DNA from: Bradysia coprophila
Taxonomy: Eukaryota > Arthropoda > Insecta > Diptera > Sciaridae
Assembly (NCBI RefSeq): GCF_014529535.1
Contig: NW_023503493.1
Coordinates: 7,844,001-7,908,000, forward strand
DNA: 64,000 nucleotides
Direction of reading: 5' to 3'
Part shown: positions 52,490-62,366 of the stretch, piece by piece
How the letters are laid out: every line of letters begins with the position of its first letter
How positions within the stretch are numbered: the first letter of the stretch is position 1
The notes under the pieces: generated by a model
Told to the model about the DNA's origin: nothing
Seen by the model: the letters and a program-made list of their open reading frames with translations, nothing else
The model's database searches: none
Position numbers and translations under genes: made by a program

Positions 52490-55067
52490 ATCTCTTACGC
52501 GCCAAAAAATAGGATAAAACGACTTGCATTTTGTCTATGGTATCAAACAGATAGCCTTTGAAATACATTTCGTAAAAGGATAAAATGACAAAAAAGTGGG
52601 AAGGAAAGCTTAGAAAAAACGATGATTCTTCACTGCAATTTTACTCATGGTCGTGGATTCGAAATTGAGGCTTTACAAGTGTGATACTTAAACTATTAGA
52701 CCCCTGTACTTCGTATGGATACTGATACTATTCAGGAACACCACATTCCACATTTCGTTTGCTTTGCAAATTTACAACTGAAATGAAAACAGTCAAGGTC
52801 AAACTGTACATAATATTTGGATCAATACGAAGAATTCAATGTACAAATGTTGACTTAAAACATATTTTCAGTTTTGTATTCAATTTAAATTTATTCTCTC
52901 TCGTCACCTGAACGAAAAGCATTCAAGTGATAAAAATTATTTCTAACAACAAACACCGTCTCCACAGACTAGACTGTGTTCTGGAATTCATTACATTTGT
53001 TTTAATGTGTTTCGTTATTGATTGATGAAAATAAATTGAAAAATTTTCCGTTCACTACCTGAGTTGTCTGCTTGAGATTTCGGTAAAGGTCGGTATAAAA
53101 GATAGGTGAATCAATAACCACCACCAATGTGTTTACGAAAGGGATTCAAGCAACCATTCGCATTTGTCTACTTTACCTACACACTCACCTAAAAAAACTT
53201 AGCAATATTAAAGCAACTATCCGTTTTGCCTAGTCCCACACGTTTATATTAGTATGATCCCTTTTATACTCAGATTTACGGCTTACACGCGCAGAGTGAG
53301 ACAACTAGCACTTGTAATAATATTACCAAGACCTATTACTGTGTGAGAACTCTGAAAATTGACGATTTTTCCAACAAAACGTCATTACACAATTCACCGA
53401 TGTTACCAACATCAAGACTCTTACACCTACGTAGGAATAGCAATATGGATATCTAATGTGGAATGAATAACATAAATTGGGAAAAAAGTCTGGAACCAAC
53501 GAAGTGCGTTGCTGGAACCCCTTTCACAACATTATTCGTAAGCTTGTTTAGTTAATTTAAGAAAATTCATTTCGTCAGGCTTAACCAGTACAAAGTCATT
53601 ATCCATGCAACTCCAGCCGATATCTGGATTTAGGGTCAGGGTAGGATGATCAATTCATGATCTCGAAACACATGTCTAGTAACCCTTTGTTCCTTTCCCG
53701 GTCATCATTTAAATCACAGTAGCCTTTCTGTGGTCACCAGGAACTTATCCAGAGTAACAGGTCCCAAGGCGACAACATCGGAAGGTAGTATCACATCCTT
53801 CTCCTAGGATCCTGTGTCAAAGTGGGAATAATTTAGGACATTCACATTATGATCTCTATGCCCATTTCTTCTTTAAGTTCACGTGAGCGACTAAGATTGG
53901 CCGAAAGACTCAACTTGTTCTTAAGCCGATTCAGCCCACAATGTCCAGTGATCGCTCCTACGACTCTGCGCTGATGCGTTTCCTAGACATGTTGAGAAAT
54001 CTAAGATTGCGATGTCGAACAAATAGCGATAATGTTTAGCATCCAGCAAAAAATTTCAAAATAAACAAAATCAGCTCGGCTTAATTCGCCAAGGTTAAAC
54101 ATCAATCATCATTCAATTGAACCGCAGAAAAAATGCAGGTCACAATACGCAAAGTTCTTGGTCCGAAATGCGAACAGTCAATGTGCAACAAAAAAAGATA
54201 TAAATCAATGGACAAAAAATTAAACAGGCACCGTATACCAACCAAGTCTTCAATGGCATTCTTTTCAGAAAAAAAAATGTTTACAATTACTAATCACGCT
54301 CATTATATAAGCCAGTACACATTTGCGTTATAGAAATTCAATTAAACTTCTCAAAAAGCTTTTGTAATTCATCCAATTCACCTCTATTTACCACCAAGCA
54401 CTACGATACAGCGAGCCATGTACTACTTTACTACACGACACGAAGAAACAAAAAAAAATTGTCTGAACAATCCGAAAATCAGAAGGCAATCAATTTCAAC
54501 GTTTTTTCTTTTCTTTAAATTGGTCAGCCTATCAAATTCAAAGACATTTGTTGGTCCCGCATGCATTTATACGGTGAATTATATATCGTCGCACCTTACG
54601 AAGACAAATTACCTTTTTCTTTAACAATCTACGCGTTGGGCAACTTTCAACATTTTAATAATAAATGAAATTTTAACCATCGCGTATAATCGCACATATC
54701 GTTAAATAATCAATCGGCCGATTAAACTGTTGTAGGCAGGTAACACTTACGTGCATGCAAAATAAATAAATCGTAAACAATATGATGAGAGGGGTCATTC
54801 ATAAAATATGTCATGTCGCTTGTAGAGAGGGGTTTTCCATTTGTAGACGGTTTTGTCAGCATAAGTGCACATTAAAAGCGATAAATTGCGAAGAACGACC
54901 ACACGTTGACCTTTAACAAGTTGATGGAGTCACGAAGGAAGTAAAAATGTGGTGACGGGCGTGACGATGTTACATTGTCAATGTAAGCTCATCTCGACCT
55001 AGTACATCGTAATTTATGTATTTAACTTACGTAAATCTATCGCAAATTGGAATTCACCAGACACATA

Positions 55068-55383
55068 CGGACGGCTCAATGGCTACGTACTAGCCTTCCA
55101 ACAAAATGACTCAGGTTCGATTCCCGTGTCCACATGGAATTTTTCTAGCGATTATTTCATAATTTGGGTAGTTGCGTAGTGTGGTGGCTGCAACGATGTT
55201 CATATAGAATGACTCGTATGATCTAACCCAAATAAGTTATATTTTTATGTATATGTATAATCTAGCCTACATTTAGGCTAGATATCCATTAATCACCTAA
55301 TTTTCCTCCGAGAGTATTTGCATACTTCGAGGCGTGGTTCGGAAGACAAGTAAAACCTGTGGTCCAGGCTGCACTTGTTATTA
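55068..55383 (+). repeat. tRNA-derived SINE, family 1, copy 2
   Basis: The better head of the two: A-box-like cggctcaatggctacgtac (55072 onward), then actagccttcc and the B box caggttcgattcccg, with normal tRNA-like spacing. The body and gaggcgtggttcgg tail match 42166-42450, with small insertions such as tagcctacatttaggcta. Confidence 0.75.
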
Positions 55384-57839
55384 ACCGTAACAGGCACGTT
55401 GCTTTGTTTGTATGTGTGTGTGTTTATTAGAATGTTGTGGACAAAGTGGGTTTCGATCTATATCCAGACTGATCTAAAGTTTTTCATGTGCGTGAATGAC
55501 ACAATTCAACATTTTTTGTATTGTGGACTTGCATCACGGCGACTTACTAACATGGGACCATGATCTGAGATTAAAAGTCGTAATTTTGGCAAAGCTATTA
55601 GGAATGGTAGCTGATAATGCATGATGGTAGTGATAAGAATTTTTGTTTTTACGACCTTGTTAAAGTCGGTAGAGGCGATTAGAAACGATGGGGTTGACTT
55701 AATCATTTATGATTATGAAAACCGAACCGAATCTTGGACCATTGCACTTCCATTTGAGTTATCATTTCAGAAACCTATTTTCTCCGTCCCAATGTTTCTC
55801 TCCTAACAAAACCTACAACTATGCTTACTCAAACGCCTCTACTCTGAGGTTAGGTACATTTTGGAGTTCGTAAAGAGAAAAACACCTTTCGTGCACAGCA
55901 CACCTGTGCGGGTATAACTTCGGCAAACTCATTTCAATTCAAATGTTGTCACACAACCACAAGAGAAAAAAAATAATTTGTCGAAAGTTCGCTGTTATTT
56001 CTGTTTTTGATACCTGATCAGATGATCAGTTGATGCTAGTGTTTTGCACAGCTCGGTTGAAAATTCATAATATATCGCATCTAAACAACGTGGACACAGT
56101 TAGTTAAATACCGTTTCGTTCAGTTTTGTCTTGCATGATTGCAGTAATTTAATGCGAGCAATTAAATGCCGTGATTCCGATCCGATATCCATTTTAAGCG
56201 GAATATTTATGTGACAACATACACAGCAGATGTGATTTGATTATGAACTGTATCGCGTTTCTGTTTCAATGTTGAAGCTTTACCGATTACAATGAATGGC
56301 ACTATTGAAATGCCTAATCTGATTTGAACGTTTGACGACCGTGAATTATTTGTGTAGACTATTTGTCTGAGAGACAGATGTTTATGTGGCGTATTTGCTT
56401 AATCCAGATAAAAGCGACTAATTTACAATCGGTAAACAATTCTCATTCAAAGTGCTAAGTGGTGGTGTTTACGAGTAAATTCTAAGTTTATTTTTGCTGT
56501 GTTCCAGAGATTAGATTTAGTGGTTACCATTCGTCTAAATTAAATACTTTCCTGACTCCTTACTCTGAGCCAACAATGCTAATTACTCTCGCCACAAAGA
56601 TTTATGTCTAACAATATTATGCCTTCAACCAAAGCTTGGTTACCACGTAAACGAAATATCGATAAATGACCGATTCACTTAGGACTCCGATGAACTAGTC
56701 TCCGTCTTCTTCATATTTGTTAGAGCTTAACCCGCTTTTTATCTCGTTATAGAGATATTAATGAGCAACGAAGCCCACTTATACCAAATATTGGTTTCTA
56801 AATAATTGATAATGCATTGAACGATGCATCACGAACTTCTAGTTTGACATGCAACGGTTGAGGGTCAATGCTGCTCGAACAGTGTGCTAGAAGTTCAACA
56901 AGATCAACAGTAAATGTGTAAAAAGTTTGAACAATCGTCAATCCCAACAACAAACGTTCGTTTGATATGCCCGGCAATCTTGGACTCGCACAGATTAGTT
57001 AACACTTTTAACTACTTCTGCGTCAGAATTTTGGGTTTGAGTTTCAGGTTCAACTAGGTAGTCTACCTCTATGGGTTCAAGATAAAGTAATCATTGGCCT
57101 TAAATGCTTGTAACAAGTGATTATTGACTGACTGATGATAACAGGGACTATTTTCAGAAAGTAAAAATTCCAAAATTTCTCCACTTTTTTTTTGGAAAGT
57201 CAGGGAAAACATAAGAAAATGCGCGAAAATTTAGAAAAATTTTGGAAATGTTTTCCGAAAAATAGACCCTGATGATCATTCAGGTATCGTTTATCACCAG
57301 TATTATTTAATCGCATCAAATTTGACCACCAATCATGAAAAATTGTTAGTGAAAAACTGATTATTAAGAGACTAATTAGATCAAAAAAAAAGTGAAAAAT
57401 AAAAAGTAAAAATGAGGAAAAAATTCAAAATTAATCAACTTTCGTCTCCGACCACTGGCAGTGTGCATGTGCAACCTCAAATAAATGGATCAACGATAAG
57501 TGTTGTGGATGGAATAGATGACACTAAAACCAGTAAATCAAATATTTGGTAAGTTGTTCGCATTTTACGTGCATGTTAAGTTGAGTTATGAACTGAATGT
57601 ATATGTGTCGGCGAATCGTGACGATCAAAAAGATTATCGATAGTTTGCATGCTCAATTGGAACATGTTAAATAATGAGGTAATTTCTAACTATTCGATAA
57701 ATATAGCGGTGGGGGGCCATTCAAATAGTACACCTAATCGAAAATGTTGTTCACCGCATCACAGTACATTTCATCACACCCAAGGGTTTGAGCTGGTTCA
57801 TTACTATACCAAGTTTCGCTTCTTATGGATCTCGCCAGT

Positions 57840-58870
57840 TACCCTAGCCAAAGCTCTACACTTACTTGACTTACCTGCAGGGGCATGGAAAAATCAGGAA
57901 CGTGATTGCGAATCCTGTGTTTAGCATGCCTAGGGACAGGCTCACACCGGTAGTTGACTTTACCAGGAACTTTAATGTTAGGTTCCCAGGCAGACAGGAC
58001 TGGCTAAACGGCTGGCCCACAGATCTGCATAGGGAAGGTAAAGTCATATTAACCGACGGATCTAAAACCTCGGTAGGGACCGGAGCCGGCGTTTTCAGAC
58101 CAGAAAGCGAAGAAGGCAGCTGGTTCCACCTGGGTAAGTTTGCCAGCGTCCCCCAGGCGGAAGTCTTCGCAGTGCTCAAAGGAGTTCAAGAAGCTCTGCC
58201 TTTGGGAACGCAAGGAGAGGACGTAACGGTCTGTATCGATAACGAGGGGATGATAAAAGCAATATCGTCACCCGTAACGATCTCCAAGCTAATCAAAGAA
58301 TGTAAAGACTAGCTAAATTCGGTGGGTCAAAATAACCGGATTTGCTTGGTTTGGGTCCCCGCACACTCTGGCGTGGATGGAAACGAGAAGGCGGATGAGC
58401 TTGCCAAAGCAGGCTCTGCTGCTCTCGTAGACGGGCTTGAACCGTACCTACCTATACCCGATTCGATATGCGCAAAAGCGAGATCGAAATGGGTGGAGGG
58501 TAAACACTCGGAGCGCTGGAATGCGTACGAGGGAGGCGCTCACACGAAGCGATTCTTCCCGAGGCCGACCGCTAGATGGGCTAAAGATTTGCTCAGCATG
58601 GACCGGAAATGCATAAGGAGAGTGGTTGGTGCAATTACTGGACACTGCGGGCTGAATCGGCACCTCAATAAGCTAAGGCTCTCGGCGACTCCTTGGTGCT
58701 CCTGCGGATTAGAAGAAGAAACGGGCATACACGTCATCTGTGAATGTCCTAAATTTCTTCAACTAAGACGCAGGCTCCTTGGAGATTACGTCGTACAACC
58801 CTCCGAAGTTGTCGCCCTGGGACCTGCCACTTTGGACAGATTCCTGGCGGCGACCGGAAGGTTGTCTTGA
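57840..58870 (+). pseudogene. 5'-truncated non-LTR retrotransposon, RNase H and C-terminus
   Basis: One reading frame with a single in-frame stop (TAG at 58310-58312). The clear part starts near 57925. RNase H signatures: ILTDGSKTSVGTGAGVF (first Asp), AEVFAVLKGVQEAL (Glu), VCIDNEGMIKAI (second Asp) and LVWVPAHSGVDGNEKADELA (His and last Asp). The C-terminal zinc-knuckle-like WCSCGLEEETGIHVICECP follows, and the frame ends at 58870. RNase H downstream of reverse transcriptase points to I/LOA-type elements. The reverse transcriptase is missing, typical of 5' truncation. Base composition is clearly more GC-rich than the surroundings. Confidence 0.85.
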
Positions 58871-59002
58871 TTTAAATGATGACCGGGAAGGAAACAAAGG
58901 ATCACAAGATCTGTGTTTCAAGATCACCTTGGTGATCGTCCCACCCTGATAAATCTACTTGACTTAAACCGATTAACCTGTTACAGACGGCAAGCATATG
59001 AC

Positions 59003-59163
59003 CAACGCACTTCAAGCAAAAGTGATATTTATGACAGCTGCCAAATAGAGTACTTTTTGTATGAAATTTTATCCCCACTATTTTTACAGTGTACAATTTT
59101 GTATGGAGCACTGTCAAGTTTCAGTACCCTATTTCCAGTACCACTTTCGCTTGAAGTGCGTTG
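59003..59163. mobile_element. 161-bp MITE with CAACGCACTTCAAGC ends
   Basis: Terminal inverted repeats CAACGCACTTCAAGC / GCTTGAAGTGCGTTG, with atatgac directly outside both ends (58996-59002 and 59164-59170). With a one-base shift the duplication is 8 bp (ATATGACC), as for hAT elements. Complete copy C carries ATATGACC once at the matching place, so the insertion is well supported. Confidence 0.82.
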
Positions 59164-59452
59164 ATATGACCCGTATTATTATCTGATCTATTATTGAGAA
59201 CCCAATAACAATTTCGTCTCCAACGACGATTATAATTGAAAATTGTAAATTGCGCCAACCAATTAAAACGACGAAATTTCTCTCTCGATGAATCGCTCTC
59301 ACACTTCTGATTTGTGTCACATCGTTATTACTCGTTACGTACGATCACAACACGAATCAACATTGACGTTTCGTTTCACTTGTTTGTCAATCAACGGTTT
59401 CGCGTATCTGCATCAAAAATAAAAAAGAAATTGCAGGTTCTGTTCGGTTAAA

Positions 59453-60385
59453 ATGGCTGATGAAAACGAGTCGAAATTTTGCTTTTTGGGTCATTTTTTG
59501 AATCGCGAATTCGTGGGGCAGAAGGCCTTGAATGACGACAACGAGAAGGTGATTGCTGGTGAAAGCCTGGAGGAAATTTTTGATTTGTTGTGGGCAAATT
59601 CATTGCAATTTATCAAACGCGAGGCACTGCTGGATGGTGATTCTTTTACGTGGGCAGAAAGTGAGCAGCCGACCCGGAATGAAATTGAAAAGTTTGTGGT
59701 TCTACAGCCCCAAGGAAGCAAAAAAATTACTCCTGTGTCACAAGTCAACGTGGATTTTTTGCGCAAACTGAGAGGAAAACATGTGACTATTTTCGTTTAC
59801 TCCTTCGGAAAGAAAATTTGCAACAAGGCTGCACACACCAAGTTCTCAGCACAACTTTTGATTCCCGAAAAGAGAGATAGAGCTAATGCGGACAGCACAG
59901 TATCTCTAATGGAAATGGTGGCCAAACTGAAGGATATACATGGCACACACTATTCATCTAATCACTCCAGTTGGGTCATGTGGGCCAATTACATACAATG
60001 CGCTCCAGCCAACGAGTCGCGAGAACGGATGATGAATGAATGTCCACCGGCTCACTTAATTTTACTGTTTCGTTCGGTGGCGTTCTCGGACAATGAACGA
60101 ATGCAAAGCGCAAGAAATGGTCTGAAAATTACGGACAATATGATCGACTCGTTCAAAGGTCAAGTGAAGCTGTTCAGAGAAGATTTTGAAACAATGCGAC
60201 AATCGACGATGCGTGTGATGCAGTTGATGGAATGGCGTTTGAAAAGCTTGGAGGAAATTATTGAATCAAATCAGCGATTAGTCGCTGCAATGTCGGATAC
60301 ACTGCGTCCTGAAGAAAATGAAGTAAGTCGGAGCCAAGACGACCTCGTCATTGACTGCGAGGATACTGATCACATGAATAATTGA
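59453..60385 (+). CDS. Transposon-borne protein of unknown function (310 aa)
   Basis: I do not recognise this family. The frame is intact, starts MADENESKFCFLGHFLNREF and ends at TGA 60383-60385. An AATAAA follows at 60465-60470. Residues 1-215 look globular, with no membrane segment and no obvious zinc or DDE motif. Residues about 220-285 are rich in Glu, Met, Arg and Leu at heptad-like spacing (MIDSFKGQVKLFREDFETM, LMEWRLKSLEEIIESNQRL) and probably form a coiled coil. The last 25 residues are acidic. Its place inside the transposon, tail to tail with the transposase and 126 bp away, suggests a role in transposition such as DNA binding or transposase partnering. A captured host gene is the alternative. 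Confidence 0.75.
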   Translation: MADENESKFCFLGHFLNREFVGQKALNDDNEKVIAGESLEEIFDLLWANSLQFIKREALLDGDSFTWAESEQPTRNEIEKFVVLQPQGSKKITPVSQVNVDFLRKLRGKHVTIFVYSFGKKICNKAAHTKFSAQLLIPEKRDRANADSTVSLMEMVAKLKDIHGTHYSSNHSSWVMWANYIQCAPANESRERMMNECPPAHLILLFRSVAFSDNERMQSARNGLKITDNMIDSFKGQVKLFREDFETMRQSTMRVMQLMEWRLKSLEEIIESNQRLVAAMSDTLRPEENEVSRSQDDLVIDCEDTDHMNN

Positions 60386-60511
60386 GAACTCCAGGAATTT
60401 ATGTTGCATTCATTAGCTGTATTTTTAACAAAAAATTGTGATAAAACTGAAGTTTGACTTCCACAATAAATGAACTGATTTGCATTTTACTACAGAAATT
60501 ATTCGTTTTCT

Positions 60512-61561
60512 TCAATTGAATTCAAAATGGGCCGGATCTTGTTGTTGGGCGACGCTCGGATCGAATTTACCACTCCACACATATCCGCAACTCTTGAAAA
60601 TCGACGTGCAATCGAAATTCCGCATTTTCATAAATTCTGAATTCACTTGAAATTCCATGTCCTTTGTCGATTGAGCAAACGCTTTCTTCAAATGTTTCTT
60701 GACGATTCCGAAGACAATTTCGATCAGGTTGAAAAACGGAGTATACGGTGGAAGGAAGATGGGAATAATCCCGAGTGACCGCAAATAGCGGATGATGGGT
60801 GCGTGGCAATGGATTCTAGCGCCATCAAGAATCCACACACTGTGTTGTCCGGGAAAGACGTGACAAGATCCTCCCAATGCAAAGACCTTGCAACAATCGA
60901 AAAATTTTTGTCTTGTAAACGTCCCTTCCGTTTGAAATGTCTCTAAAATTCCATCTTGTCCCAAAAAGCACAACAAAGACATCCTCGGCTTGCGTTTAAA
61001 TTCTCCACGGAAAACCAGTTTTTTACCAATGATACCGTAGCCTTTGGATCGAATTAAGCCATGATTATCAACCGATATCTCATCCAGAAAAACCAAGTTT
61101 GTGTAATGCCATTCGATGGAGTTGAGCTCGTTAAAGAATTTCTCAATCTCTTTGTCTCTGATTTGAATTGCACGGATTTCGATGGTTTTCCAGGTGAAAT
61201 TGTTTTCGTGAAGAAGTTTACAGATGTAGGAGGCAGAAATTCTTATCCCAAAATTTCTTTCAAATTTACATTTCGCTTCTTCCATGTATAATATCGGGCA
61301 CACACGGTACAAGTTGAGCAACCAATTACGCTTTTCATCATCAATTTTATATGGCACTCGTACAGTCTCCTTTCTAGACAACGATCCCGTCTTTTCGTAC
61401 CGAAGTATCCAATTGGTGATGGTGGTTGGGTCTTTGCGATACAGAACCGCAATTTTGGCTTTGTTATAGCCCAGAAAATAGTATGAGTATAACGCATAAT
61501 ATTTAACATCGTCTGAGGCATGTTTATTGCGTACATTTTTCAAAATTAAAGCCATTTTCAC
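60512..61561 (-). CDS. DD34E transposase, IS630/Tc1-mariner superfamily
   Basis: 349 aa, intact. The N-terminal helix-turn-helix (about 20-60: YYFLGYNKAKIAVLYRKD, TTITNWILRYEKTGSLSRK) should bind the inverted repeats. The catalytic core follows, with Asp160 (NLVFLDEISVDNHG), Asp246 (VWILDGARIH) and Glu281 (YTPFFNLIEIVFGIVKKH). Thirty-four residues lie between Asp246 and Glu281, the DD34E spacing, and the PPYTPFFNLIE block is diagnostic for the DDE_3-type domain. The start is the first ATG after the subterminal region. With no stop or frameshift the enzyme may still be active, though the two terminal repeats have drifted apart. Confidence 0.92.
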   Translation of the reverse strand: MKMALILKNVRNKHASDDVKYYALYSYYFLGYNKAKIAVLYRKDPTTITNWILRYEKTGSLSRKETVRVPYKIDDEKRNWLLNLYRVCPILYMEEAKCKFERNFGIRISASYICKLLHENNFTWKTIEIRAIQIRDKEIEKFFNELNSIEWHYTNLVFLDEISVDNHGLIRSKGYGIIGKKLVFRGEFKRKPRMSLLCFLGQDGILETFQTEGTFTRQKFFDCCKVFALGGSCHVFPGQHSVWILDGARIHCHAPIIRYLRSLGIIPIFLPPYTPFFNLIEIVFGIVKKHLKKAFAQSTKDMEFQVNSEFMKMRNFDCTSIFKSCGYVWSGKFDPSVAQQQDPAHFEFN

Positions 61562-62366
61562 TGCGGTAAACCGACAAACTAATTGATAAGGTAATTTCTC
61601 AATCGATAGATTTTTATCTAACTAATTTTCGAATGGTTTGACAAGAGTGATATTTATTGGTTACTTAGATGTATAATAAAGCGGATCTATGAACGGTTTG
61701 ATGAGTGGCTAATCTATAACTTTAAAGTTTACTCAATCTGCTACTTTAGTGATATACCTAAGAACATAGTATAAAGGCTTCTTTGCCTTGCTAACAGACT
61801 CATTTTATGGAGAGCTTAATACGGTCTACCACATTAAATCAATTTACTCCATTATTTGTAAAAAAATGAACCAAAAAGCAAAATTTAGACTTGTTTTTAC
61901 AAGATTTTTGCGTTTTTAGCAAAAACTTCTCATATTTTATAACAGTCGAACGAAGAAAACATAAACAAGCACAATCGTCTGAGAGAGAGAAGTCTCGTCG
62001 TTCTCATTGGTCGGCGCAATTTACAATTTACAATTATAATCGTCGTTAGAGTCGAAATTATTATTCAACAGTCAATACTTCCATCGATCAAAGTATTTTT
62101 ATTCTGTTGATTTCAAATCTTGTACTTCATTTTTTTAACATGCATTTTTCTATATAAATGACCATATTACCCAGAGCTTGTCATTATTTTTGTCGTCGTT
62201 ATCGATAACAGATGAATCTAACAGTTGGTTCAAATCTGTTGGCTGTTCAGTTTAAAATTCTCATAGTGGGAATTCAATTTCGTGGTGATAAGAAGCCGAG
62301 CTTTCCAACCAAATACGTCTGTATTTAATGAACGGCTTAATGATTTCCCATAATTCCAATTTCCAG

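Larger units (their letters stand above)
49434..57800. other. Intergenic, repeat-bearing, no gene recognised
   Basis: 8.4 kb. Recognised items are a hAT-like MITE (50192-50408), a family-2 SINE (51386-51515), a relative of the giant palindrome (51563-51665), a TTAA-family copy (52308-52489) and a family-1 SINE (55068-55383). The ORFs at 54133, 54418, 55375 and 57649 lack any support. Confidence 0.6.
59194..62075. mobile_element. 2.88-kb two-gene Tc1/mariner-type DNA transposon
   Basis: Flanked by TA (59192-59193 and 62076-62077). The ends are inverted repeats of about 100 bp, with outer starts TTGAG and TTGAC and shared inner blocks aacgacgattataattg, attgtaaattgcgcc, accaat and cttctctctc, at roughly 85% identity. 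Between them lie two intact convergent genes: a 310-aa protein (+) and a 349-aa DD34E transposase (-). TA target, DD34E triad and inverted ends all fit the IS630-Tc1-mariner superfamily. The second gene is unusual for that group. Confidence 0.85.
58973..62228 (+). mobile_element. TTAA-family element, copy F, split by two insertions
   Basis: The left end TTAACCTGTTACAGACGGC (58973 onward) and the right part (62078 to about 62228, with caaatcttgtacttcatttt, accatattacccagagcttg and cgttatcgataacagatga) together make one ~215-bp element that aligns with complete copy C at 15625-15839. Two later insertions interrupt it: 59003-59163 and 59194-62075. The right terminal TTAA is eroded. Confidence 0.8.

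Noticed and set aside
57649..57924. 91-codon ORF at the retrotransposon's left edge
   Set aside because: It is in a different frame from the RNase H reading and crosses the likely truncation point.
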